Source: Eubacterium ramulus (lineage in GTDB: Bacteria; Bacillota; Clostridia; Lachnospirales; Lachnospiraceae). Taken from it: a stretch of 52,952 nt of DNA. Below the pieces are notes generated by a model, which was given only the letters and a program-made list of their open reading frames with translations, did no database searches and was not told the DNA's origin. The stretch spans positions 1-52,952 of the forward strand of contig NZ_JRFU01000054.1 in the NCBI RefSeq assembly GCF_003122485.1, given 5' to 3'. This document shows positions 45,901 to 52,889 of the stretch, piece by piece (position 1 is the first letter of the stretch; each line of letters begins with the position of its first letter). The translations under genes were made by a program, and so were the position numbers.

Positions 45901-48377
45901 ATGATGCAATCATCACCGTGGAATATTCCGATGCCCCTGCAGTCGGAGAGCTGACTGTAGAAAAGAAGGGAGAGGTACTTGACGGATTCAAGGGTGGACT
46001 TCTTGCAAGCTCATATGAGAAAGAGTTTGTTTATAAGGAAGGCTCACTTGCCGGAGCAAAATTCAAAGTTTATGCTGCGGAAGATATTTACACAGCAGAC
46101 AACCAGAAGGATGCAGACGGAAACCGCATTAAGTATTACAGCAAGGGAGACCTTGTGACAACTCTTACAACTGGCAAGGATGGAAAGGCAACAGCAAAGA
46201 ATCTTCCTCTTGGACAGTACAGAGTTGTGGAAGTGGAAGCTCCATACGGATATGTATTAAATCCGAATGAGCAGAAAGTGACATTCACATATGTGGATGA
46301 TAAGACACCTGTTATCAAGGAAAGCCTTACTTTCTCAGATGACAGACAGAAGCTTGATATGTCAGTGACTAAGCTTGATGCAGAAGATAACACACCGATT
46401 GCAGGTGCAGTATTTGGTCTTTATGCAGATGAGGATATCAAGAATGCTGATGGCAGAGTTATTATCGAGAAAGGCACACTTCTTGAGAAGGCAACATCTG
46501 ATGAGAATGGAAAGATTGCTTTTGTTAAGAATTATCCATTTGCAAAATATGTTGCAAGGGAGCTTGTAAAGCCTGCCGGATATGTGACAAATGAGGAAGC
46601 AGTAAACTTTGATACAAAATATCAGGGACAGGATGTTAAGACTGCTGTATATAACAGCGAGTATAAGAACACTCCTACAACCTTTGAGTTTACAAAGACA
46701 GATATCACAAGCGGTGCAGAGCTTACAGGTGCAACACTTACTGTACTTGATAAGGATGGAAATGTGGTAGACACATGGACATCTGATGCTAAGGAAGCAC
46801 ATGTAATCAAGAGACTTGTAGTTGGAGAGATTTACACTCTTCGTGAGGAATTTGCTCCTTACGGATATCTCAAGGCAGCAGATATCCAGTTTACAGTTGA
46901 GGACACAGGCAAAGTGCAGCATGTAGAGATGAAGGATGAAGTTCCTACAGGTTCCATCGTTATCAATAAGGACGGCGAATTTGTAACAGATACCACTCTT
47001 ATGAAGGGGTACTGGTACGACTTTATCTTCAATTTCTTCAAGGACAGCCTTGCAGGAGTAACTTTTGATGTATATGCAAAAGAGGATATCGTAAGTGCTG
47101 ACGGACTTGACACTGTATATCATAAGGCAGGAGACAAGGTGGCAACCATCGTGACAAATGATAAGGGTATCGCAAGAATTGATGACCTTCCACTTGGCAG
47201 ATATTATCTTGTTGAGACAAAGACCATTGATGGATTTGTATTAGATGATACACCGATTGAAGCAGACCTTTCCTATATCGACCAGAATACAAAGGTTGTG
47301 TTTGCAGGAATGGATGTGACAAATGAGCGTCAGAAAGTGCAGATTACTGTAACCAAGACTGATTCAGAGACTAAGGAAGCACTTGAGGGAGCAGTATTCG
47401 GTTTATTTGCGAAAGAAGACATTGTGAACAAAGATGGCAAGGTAATCGTAAAAGCTGATACACAGATTGAGAGAACAGTAACAGGCAAGGATGGAAAGGC
47501 TGCATTTACCTCTGACCTTCCGCTTGGACAGTATTATGTCAAAGAGATTGAGGCCCCAAAGGGCTATGTGAAGTCTGATAAGATTTTTGATGTGGATGCT
47601 TCATATCAGGGAGATAAGGTAAAGGTTATCGAGTTTGAGGCAGCATTTGAAAATGCACCTATTAAGGTAGAAATTTCAAAGACTGATATCACAGGAGAGA
47701 AAGAGTTGCCTGGAGCAAAGCTTTCAGTAATTGATGCTGATGGAAAGCTTGTAGAAAGCTGGACATCTGAGGCTGGAAAGACTTATATGATCGAAAGACT
47801 TCCTGTTGGAAAGTACACACTTCGTGAAGAATCAGCTCCTTATGGATACAAGGTGGCGAAGGATGTGACCTTTGAGGTAAAGGAGACTGCCGAGATTCAG
47901 AAGGTATCCATGAAGGATGAGCAGGCAGTAGGTAAGATTGTCATTGAGAAAACTGACAAAGTAACCGGAAAGCCGATTGAGGGTGTTGTATTTGAAGTAA
48001 GGGATAAGGACGGAAAGGTGCTTGATACACTCACTACTGACAAGAATGGTCATGCAGAGAGCAAGGAGCTTCCTATCTGTACTTACAACGAGGATGGATC
48101 ATTCAAAGAAGATATCCATTATACAGTTGTTGAGACTAAAGCAGCTGACGGATATATCCTTGATGAAACAGCTCATGATGTAACTCTTCGATATGATGAC
48201 AATGCACCGGATGTTGTTGTAACAACTCTTAAGCTTGTCAATGTACCGACAGAGCCTAAGCTTCCACAGACAGGCGACAATGCAAATCCGCTTCTTTATC
48301 TTGGAATTGGTGCACTTGCACTTATTACAGGTGTTGGAGTAGGACTTCGTGGAAGAAAGAAAAAGAATAAACAGTAA
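42999..48377 (+). CDS. LPQTG-anchored thioester/Cna-B repeat surface adhesin
   Basis: A 1792-residue wall protein. Signal peptide ~1-32 (ending AFAAS); N-terminal thioester domain with candidate pair C75 (AYCMNFG) and Q134 (ATQAMVW); then about a dozen SpaA/Cna-B modules (~300-1740) with recurring GAVFGLYA, LPLGQYYVKE and APKGYV motifs, some carrying Lys/Asn/Glu sets for isopeptide bonds; LPQTGD at 1755-1760, hydrophobic stretch, RGRKKKNKQ tail. It should bind host or partner surfaces covalently through the thioester. No sortase is in the window. RBS AAGGAGG supports the ATG at 42999. Confidence 0.9.
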   Translation: MKQKLKRFMAGFMAMLTLVGTLFTNGTTAFAASPQANIAFWNASVKNSGEVSELKPGFNHGKILYSILDGNSAYCMNFGLRADGGQLMNSYDDASTSMSAQQRKLLSYCLYYGFNSTQKAAPSNSQCDEYIATQAMVWVIVADIFGTGSGDSAARKLCNTAPSPDSSYSYYERLRDNISSSYNATLPSFASRRTSEAPTYELKWNEGSQRFETTLYDSNGVLSDFDFGISGYSVDKNGNSITISSTSVNTTATTGTFTSNAGKVETTSSCVFWLTGKSGYQEFISERPTADPVKAYIKVKTENIGYGELTKTDESSGVKLSGAVYGIYSDSGCTNRVQTMTTDGNGYAKSAALVAGTYYVKEITAPKGYVLSGKVHTLTVKAGQTTGISATDKEQLGAITIYKEGEVLSSWNGSNFTYEKKKLSGAAFKVTAGADIYKADGTKVYSAGDVVAESLTTGTDGQVVLSDLHLGTYVITEIKSIDGYTINTTPQTVAVEYKHQTVTVQYESTTIENTRQKADVSVVKKDSDTENPLEGGKYTLYAGNDIKNYAGQVIVTKGTALETVTTGEDGKASYSADLPISNGYYVSETQAPYAYIRNSKDVYSFNFNVLPETQAKASFSHTFVNDRTTAKIHIYKVDKESGKAVAQGDASLEGAVYGLYARNDIVHPDGATGVVFKAGDLVATLTTDKNGEAEVNNLYLGNYYVKEITPSEGYLLDEEEHDVVCDYEGDLVAEVSRSTTSAEQVIKQPFQLIKVSDNGDDTEAGLLAGAEFTAYLKSSLPVKADGSYDFDKASPVVIGENGATTITSDDKGHAVSIAIPYGTYVVVESKTPHNMKTIKPFEVKISENHPDKPQTWRVFLDREFTAKLRVIKKDSDTKQTVLVPNAEFKIFNIDKNEYVKQYTTYPSKVEHTSFFTDEDGDLILPEALKIGNYRIEEVSAPFGYVVNDKYVNISVDTDTAFETDGDTNDAIITVEYSDAPAVGELTVEKKGEVLDGFKGGLLASSYEKEFVYKEGSLAGAKFKVYAAEDIYTADNQKDADGNRIKYYSKGDLVTTLTTGKDGKATAKNLPLGQYRVVEVEAPYGYVLNPNEQKVTFTYVDDKTPVIKESLTFSDDRQKLDMSVTKLDAEDNTPIAGAVFGLYADEDIKNADGRVIIEKGTLLEKATSDENGKIAFVKNYPFAKYVARELVKPAGYVTNEEAVNFDTKYQGQDVKTAVYNSEYKNTPTTFEFTKTDITSGAELTGATLTVLDKDGNVVDTWTSDAKEAHVIKRLVVGEIYTLREEFAPYGYLKAADIQFTVEDTGKVQHVEMKDEVPTGSIVINKDGEFVTDTTLMKGYWYDFIFNFFKDSLAGVTFDVYAKEDIVSADGLDTVYHKAGDKVATIVTNDKGIARIDDLPLGRYYLVETKTIDGFVLDDTPIEADLSYIDQNTKVVFAGMDVTNERQKVQITVTKTDSETKEALEGAVFGLFAKEDIVNKDGKVIVKADTQIERTVTGKDGKAAFTSDLPLGQYYVKEIEAPKGYVKSDKIFDVDASYQGDKVKVIEFEAAFENAPIKVEISKTDITGEKELPGAKLSVIDADGKLVESWTSEAGKTYMIERLPVGKYTLREESAPYGYKVAKDVTFEVKETAEIQKVSMKDEQAVGKIVIEKTDKVTGKPIEGVVFEVRDKDGKVLDTLTTDKNGHAESKELPICTYNEDGSFKEDIHYTVVETKAADGYILDETAHDVTLRYDDNAPDVVVTTLKLVNVPTEPKLPQTGDNANPLLYLGIGALALITGVGVGLRGRKKKNKQ

Positions 48378-48388
48378 CAATTAACCTT

Positions 48389-48429
48389 GCGGGGAATGTA
48401 AGCCAGTGACTTATGTTCTCCGCTTTTTT
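48389..48429 (+). terminator. Intergenic hairpin with conserved tandem wobble pairs, copy 2
   Basis: GCGGGGAATGTAAG (48389-48402) pairs with CTTATGTTCTCCGC (48410-48423), with the same U-G/G-U wobbles and loop pattern (CCAGTGA) as copy 1, then six T. It ends four bases before TTAAGGAGG of the next gene. Confidence 0.75.
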
Positions 48430-48450
48430 AGATTAAGGAGGAATCGTAAT

Positions 48451-49446
48451 ATGATGAATTACGAGATTTTTAAGGAAGTAGTAAAAGAAAAGTTTATGGA
48501 TTATATGCCTGAGAAGTTCAAAGGAATGGAGCTTGTGGCAGAGCCAGTGGAAAAGGTGAATGTGACTCTTGATGGCATCATCTTAAGAGAAGAAGGCAGG
48601 AACATTTCGCCTACGATTTATATCAATGACATGTATAAGAAGTATCAGGACTGTGGTGATCTTGAGGAAACACTTATGGCTGCATGTGACTTTATGGAAA
48701 GGGCATATGAGCAGGCTCCGGTTGTTGATGTGGACAGCATTATGAGAGATGCTAACGAGAAGATTGTATTCCAGCTCATCAATACAGAGCAGAATAAGAC
48801 CTTTTTGGAACAGGTACCTCACAGGGAGTTCCAGGATCTTTCTATTGTGTACAAGGTAATTATCAGTGCCGATAAGGATGCGGTGCAGAGTTCAAAAATT
48901 ACAAATGAATTTGCAAAAAGACTTGGGATGAGCGAGGAACAGCTCTTTAAGTGTGCTGCTGAAAACACAAGAAGGCTCTTTCCACCTGTAGTACGAAGCA
49001 TGAATGACATTATGAAAGAAATGTTCGCAAGGGATGGGATGCCACAGGAGATTGCAGATATGATGATAGCCGAGATTCCACCGGAACAGACAATGTGGGT
49101 GATTTCCAATGAAAAGGGTATCAATGGCGCAGCATCCATGCTTTATGAGAATGAGCTTCATGAGCTGGCAGAGAGTTTAGAGAGTGACCTTTATATTCTC
49201 CCTTCGAGCGTGCGTGAGGTTATTGCAGTATCTTCAGATATGGGAAGCCCTGAGATGCTTGCACAGATGGTAGTCGAGGTAAATATGCAGGAGGTGTCTT
49301 TGGACGAGAGACTTTCCAATCAGGTATATCACTATGATAAGGATTTAAGAAAACTCACACTTGCAACTGATACACCTAACAAGAGACTTGATGGTATCGT
49401 TGCAGAACCTCCCCTTGTATATGATGCGAAGGAAAAGTCCAGATAG
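48451..49446 (+). CDS. DUF5688-family protein
   Basis: A 331-residue soluble acidic protein (MNYEIFKEVVKEKFMDYMPEKFKGMELVAEPVEKVNVTLDGIILREEG, then GAASMLYENELHELAESLESDLYILPSSVREVIAV). It matches the DUF5688 family common on Firmicutes conjugative elements. No enzyme motif or membrane segment. Start ATG 48451 (or 48454) has AGGAGG about 9 bases upstream. Next come the 38-residue ORF and RadC-like gene in tight order, so it opens a second element operon after the adhesin. Confidence 0.78.
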   Translation: MMNYEIFKEVVKEKFMDYMPEKFKGMELVAEPVEKVNVTLDGIILREEGRNISPTIYINDMYKKYQDCGDLEETLMAACDFMERAYEQAPVVDVDSIMRDANEKIVFQLINTEQNKTFLEQVPHREFQDLSIVYKVIISADKDAVQSSKITNEFAKRLGMSEEQLFKCAAENTRRLFPPVVRSMNDIMKEMFARDGMPQEIADMMIAEIPPEQTMWVISNEKGINGAASMLYENELHELAESLESDLYILPSSVREVIAVSSDMGSPEMLAQMVVEVNMQEVSLDERLSNQVYHYDKDLRKLTLATDTPNKRLDGIVAEPPLVYDAKEKSR

Positions 49447-49455
49447 GAGGCAGTT

Positions 49456-49572
49456 ATGGAGCAGGAACTTACAATGGAAGAACTCATTGCTCTCATAAAC
49501 AGCCAGAAAGGTGACTTTGTTATCCGTGTCGAGTTTGGAGAGGAGGCGGTGTCTGATGCCAAAGAAGAATGA
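49456..49572 (+). CDS. Micro-ORF of 38 residues between DUF5688 and the RadC-like gene
   Basis: MEQELTMEELIALINSQKGDFVIRVEFGEEAVSDAKEE has ATAGGAGG at seven bases and overlaps the next gene by 17 bases. It is acidic, with a helix then a strand (FVIRVEFG). The strong RBS and tight overlap argue that it is translated and coupled to the RadC-like gene. Confidence 0.55.
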   Translation: MEQELTMEELIALINSQKGDFVIRVEFGEEAVSDAKEE

Positions 49573-50095
49573 CTTCAAGCTTGATGTGGTTTCGGTAAGA
49601 CTTGTAAAGGATGCTCCGATTTATTCGGAGCACACCTTTAACAATCCGGCGGATATAGCTGCTGTCATGGGAGACTGTATGTGCCAGTTTGACAGGGAAG
49701 TAGTGTGTGTGGTCAATCTAAGGTCAGATTTAAAACCTATCAATGTGCATTTTGCAAGTGTTGGTTCTTTAAATGAGGCAATGGCACATCCGAGAGAGCT
49801 GTTTAAATCAAGTATCTTAAGCAATGCTGCAAGCATGATGTTAATCCATTGTCATCCATCCGGAAATGTATTCCCAAGCAAGGCAGACACGATGATGACA
49901 GACCGCATGAACAAGCTGTGTGAACTGATGGGAATACCGCTCATTGACCATATCATAGTCGGTGGAGACAATCGTGAATTTTTCAGTTTCAGGGAAAAAG
50001 GCATGATTGATAATCCTAAGATTACCCTGAGCACAGATTACCGGACACTTGATATCAAGTCACCGCTTGTAGCAGAGCAGGGAAAGGCAAGGTGA
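49556..50095 (+). CDS. RadC-like JAB-domain protein
   Basis: A 179-residue protein with the RadC/MPN+ core: INVHFASVGSLNEAMAHPRELFKSSILSNAASMMLIHCHPSGNVFPSKADTMMTDRMNKLC, in which HCHPSG and the following Asp form the JAMM metal site, then GIPLIDHIIVGG. It lacks the N-terminal HhH of chromosomal RadC, as is usual for mobile-element forms. The biochemical role is unsettled. AGGAGG lies eight bases before the ATG at 49556. Confidence 0.88.
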   Translation: MPKKNDFKLDVVSVRLVKDAPIYSEHTFNNPADIAAVMGDCMCQFDREVVCVVNLRSDLKPINVHFASVGSLNEAMAHPRELFKSSILSNAASMMLIHCHPSGNVFPSKADTMMTDRMNKLCELMGIPLIDHIIVGGDNREFFSFREKGMIDNPKITLSTDYRTLDIKSPLVAEQGKAR

Positions 50096-50099
50096 AAGC

Positions 50100-51077
50100 A
50101 TGGATGGAAGATTTACGGATGAAGAGCTTGCCATAGCAAAGAGTGTTGACCTGTGTGCAGTTGCAGAAAGCCTTGGGTATACGGTAAAGAGGATTGGCAA
50201 ATACCACACTTTAAAGGAGATGGATTCCATCCGTATCTATAACAGAAGCCATTGGTACAGATGGTCAAGGCAGTTTGACAAAGGCAACAATGGCGGCTCA
50301 CAGATAGATTTCTTACGGGTATTTTGTAGAATGAGTGTAAAAGAGGCTGTGTTCTGGCTTCTGGACTTTGCAGGATACAGAAGAATCGAGAATCCTGTAA
50401 AGCAGCCACTTGTTCATCAGGTATCGCAGAAGCAGGCAGAGGAGAGAAAGCCGTTTGTCCTACCGGAACCGGCAGGAGATAATTCCTATCTTATTTCATA
50501 TCTGAATCAGGAGAGAGGAATCAGCAGAGCAGTCATAGATCTGTTTTTAAAAGATGGATTGATTTATGAGAGCAGGCATTACCACAATGTTGTTTTCAAG
50601 GGAAATGATAAAAATGGAGTGACAAGATTTGCAAGTATGAGAGGCGTGTTTGATAAGCAGGGCAAGCCATTCAAGTGTGATGTCACAGGCAATGATAAAA
50701 ACTATGGATTTAATGTAGTAAATGTTAACAGTACAGAGCTTGTAGTATTTGAGGCTGCAATCGACCTTATGAGTTATGTGGATATCTTCACGGATTATGA
50801 ATCAAATAAGCTGGCACTTGGGATGCTTGCAGATGCACCACTTGAGACTTTTCTTCGGGAACATCCGCAGATTACTTCCATCCGGTTCTGCCTTGATAGA
50901 GATGAGCCGGGGAGAAAAGCAGCAGCTGAACTTATGAGAAAGTATTATGAGCTTGGATATGAGGTAGAAGACTGTCCGCCTCCAGCCGGATATAAGGATT
51001 ACAACGAGTGGCTTGTGGCGGCAAAGCTTAATCTGAACAGGATGAATAAGCGAGCAGATGAACCAGTCAGGGCATGA
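50100..51077 (+). CDS. DUF3991/toprim-domain protein (mobile-element primase-like)
   Basis: A 325-residue protein. N-terminal DUF3991-like part with a CHC2-like substrate segment (LGYTVKRIGKYHTLKEMDSIRIYNRSHWYRW, then GGSQIDFLRVF). C-terminal toprim (~215-300): ELVVFEAAIDLMSYV with the catalytic Glu, and RFCLDRDEPGRKAAAEL with the DxD pair. Such proteins are thought to prime the transferred strand. It starts four bases after the RadC-like stop and is directly followed by the hairpin array, which makes that array a plausible replication or priming site. Confidence 0.85.
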   Translation: MDGRFTDEELAIAKSVDLCAVAESLGYTVKRIGKYHTLKEMDSIRIYNRSHWYRWSRQFDKGNNGGSQIDFLRVFCRMSVKEAVFWLLDFAGYRRIENPVKQPLVHQVSQKQAEERKPFVLPEPAGDNSYLISYLNQERGISRAVIDLFLKDGLIYESRHYHNVVFKGNDKNGVTRFASMRGVFDKQGKPFKCDVTGNDKNYGFNVVNVNSTELVVFEAAIDLMSYVDIFTDYESNKLALGMLADAPLETFLREHPQITSIRFCLDRDEPGRKAAAELMRKYYELGYEVEDCPPPAGYKDYNEWLVAAKLNLNRMNKRADEPVRA

Positions 51078-51095
51078 GAAACCGGATTTTGATGT

Positions 51096-51308
51096 GTGGG
51101 GGCAGAAAGCGCCCCCAAAACAGCAAAGTGGGGGCAGAAAGTGCCCCCAAAATGTCAAAGTGGGGGCAAAAAGCGCCCCCGCAATTCGGACACGATAAAA
51201 ACCGGATTGAATTCAGTATAAAAGTGGGGGCAGAAAGCGCCCCCAAAATAACAAAGTGGGGGCAGAAAGCGCCCCCAAAGTAGCAAAGTGGGGGCAAAAA
51301 GCGCCCCC
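51096..51308. repeat. Phased array of six G5/C5 hairpins on a 32-bp grid
   Basis: Six 21-bp units of the form GTGGGGGC-(A/G-rich)-GCCCCC start at 51096, 51128, 51160, 51224, 51256 and 51288. Intervals are 32, 32, 64, 32 and 32 bases, so a seventh slot at 51192 is empty. Each has arms GGGGGC/GCCCCC with a 7-base loop (AGAAAGC, AGAAAGT or AAAAAGC). The third unit of each triplet has the AAAAAGC loop, which suggests a duplicated triplet; AACCGGATT precedes both triplets (51080, 51200). No T-tail, so these are not terminators. Confidence 0.9.
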
Positions 51309-51320
51309 ACTTCCATAAAC

Positions 51321-51402
51321 AGAGGGTTTTAGGGAGATTTTCTCCCTAACTAGATGGCATTAGGACAGAGATGTCTCTAATGCGTATCTAGCCGTAAACC
51401 TA
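51321..51402 (+). ncRNA. Branched structured region after the hairpin array
   Basis: GGTTT pairs with AAACC as closing stem; inside are AGGGAGA-tttt-CTCCCT, and CTAGAT with ATCTAG enclosing GCATTAGGAC-agagat-GTCtCTAATGC. The whole folds as a compact junction. It may be an RNA, part of an origin, or oriT. No ORF. Confidence 0.4.
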
Positions 51403-51470
51403 AGAGATTCAGACAGGCGTGTGGGTGGAAGAGATATACAAAACACGGATAAGGGAGGTGCAGGAAAGCA

Positions 51471-51596
51471 ATGGATAAAGAACTTACAATAATCGCAGAA
51501 CCAGAGGAACTTATTGCTTGGGCAGACACATTTGATATCTTACTAAACCCTTCGATAGAAGATGCTGCAATTCTGCTTAACTATATGTGGTGTTAG
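51471..51596 (+). pseudogene. 5' fragment of a mobile-element gene cut by the IS3 insertion
   Basis: From ATG 51471 (AGGGAGG and AGGAAAG upstream) the reading frame gives MDKELTIIAEPEELIAWADTFDILLNPSIEDAAILLNYM; the last residues before the TAG at 51594 come from the IS end that begins at 51588. The rest of the gene should continue beyond the window on the other side of the IS. Family not recognised. Confidence 0.65.
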
Positions 51597-51675
51597 AATA
51601 TAAATAGTACAAAATAAACATGACCATTTTCAATAAATAGTATATGATAGTCATAGATCAAGGAGGAGAATGGTT

Positions 51676-51969
51676 ATGGCAAAAGGTACAAAATATTCCC
51701 AACAGTTTAAAGAGGATGCGGTACAGTATCGCTTAGATCATCCGGAACTGCCACTTCGCAAGGCTGCGGAGAATCTTGGAGTCAGCGAATCTGCACTAAA
51801 AAACTGGATGAAAGCAGCAAAGGAACATAAAGGAGAGGTTCCTACCCGTGGTTCTGGAAATTATGCAAGTGAGGAAGCGAAAGAGATTGCCAGATTGCAG
51901 CGTGAATTACGAGATACGAAGGATGCCCTTGAAGTGTTAAAAAAAGCAATCAGTATTCTGGGAAACTGA
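51676..51969 (+). CDS. IS3-family transposase OrfA
   Basis: A 97-residue HTH protein (YSQQFKEDAVQYRLDHPELPLRKAAENLGVSESALKNWMKAAKEH) with a C-terminal leucine zipper (EIARLQRELRDTKDALEVLKKAISILG). It binds the IS ends. ATG 51676 has AGGAGG nine bases upstream; ATG 51670 is too close to it. Seven A at 51939-51945 near its end form a slippery site at which a -1 shift joins it to OrfB. Confidence 0.9.
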   Translation: MAKGTKYSQQFKEDAVQYRLDHPELPLRKAAENLGVSESALKNWMKAAKEHKGEVPTRGSGNYASEEAKEIARLQRELRDTKDALEVLKKAISILGN

Positions 51970-52001
51970 CAAAAGCTCTTTACACAGCTACTTCTGAGTA
52001 C

Positions 52002-52889
52002 GTGAAAGAAATCAAATCCCTGCCCGTGAAACGTCAGGTTTCTGTCAGCGGAATACTGAAAAAATTAGGCGTTTCACGTTCGGGTTACAATGCATGGAAG
52101 AAACGGGTTCCTTCGGACACGTCTGTTCGCCGTGCAGTTTTAAAAGAAAAAATTCAAAAGATCTACGAGGAATCCCATCAAAACTACGGTGCTCCTAAAA
52201 TTACTGCAGAATTGCGAAAATCCGGGGAATATGTTTCCGAAAAAACAGTTGGAAACTATATGCGTCAAATGGGAATCAAAGCCCATTGGGTGAAACCATA
52301 TATCCAGACAACCATAGACTCTGATTTCAGCCAGAAACTCAAAAATATTCTCAACGAGGAATTCAATCCTGCTCATCCAGATGCTGTCTGGTGTTCAGAT
52401 ATCACTTATATTTGGACATTTGAAGGATTTGTGTATCTTACCAGTGTGATGGATCTGTATTCAAGAAAAATCATTTCCTGGGTGTTGAGTGAGACGCTGG
52501 AGGCATCCCACGTAGTGGAATGTGTTGAAAAAGCAAAACGTGTCAGAAATGTTGAAAAACCGTTGATCTTCCACTGCGACAGAGGATGTCAGTACGTATC
52601 GGAAGCATTTCAAAAAGCAACCAAAGGTATGATTCACAGTTATTCAAAGAAAGCATATCCATGGGATAACGCCTGTATCGAATCTTTCCATGCACTTTTG
52701 AAGAGAGAATGGATCAACCGGTTTAAAATCTTTAATTATGCACATGCACATAAATTGATTTTTGAATACATCGAAACATTTTATAATACCGTACGCATTC
52801 ACAGTCATTGTGGATATTTGTCTCCAAATGAATATGAGGAACAATATCTTGAAAACATCGAGGAGAATGCAGTAAAAATAGCAAGTTAA
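52002..52889 (+). CDS. IS3-family transposase OrfB (DDE integrase)
   Basis: A 295-residue catalytic subunit with HTH_21 (IQKIYEESHQNYGAPKITAELRKSG) and the rve core: first Asp in WCSDITYIWTFEGFVYLTSVMDLYSRKIISW, second in FHCDRGCQYVS, Glu in NACIESFHALLKREW. The frame is open upstream into the slippery A7 of orfA (-1 relative to it), so the active protein is probably an OrfAB fusion; the GTG at 52002 lacks a good RBS. Intact, so the IS may be active. Confidence 0.92.
   Translation: MKEIKSLPVKRQVSVSGILKKLGVSRSGYNAWKKRVPSDTSVRRAVLKEKIQKIYEESHQNYGAPKITAELRKSGEYVSEKTVGNYMRQMGIKAHWVKPYIQTTIDSDFSQKLKNILNEEFNPAHPDAVWCSDITYIWTFEGFVYLTSVMDLYSRKIISWVLSETLEASHVVECVEKAKRVRNVEKPLIFHCDRGCQYVSEAFQKATKGMIHSYSKKAYPWDNACIESFHALLKREWINRFKIFNYAHAHKLIFEYIETFYNTVRIHSHCGYLSPNEYEEQYLENIEENAVKIAS

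Noticed and set aside
46362-47123. Minus-strand open frame of 253 codons inside the adhesin
   Set aside because: Shadow of the repeated Cna-B modules; no RBS and no recognisable domain.
51096-51308. CRISPR-like array
   Set aside because: Units are palindromic 21-mers with only 11-base, similar A-rich gaps, one double gap and no cas genes. Spacers are too short and not unique.
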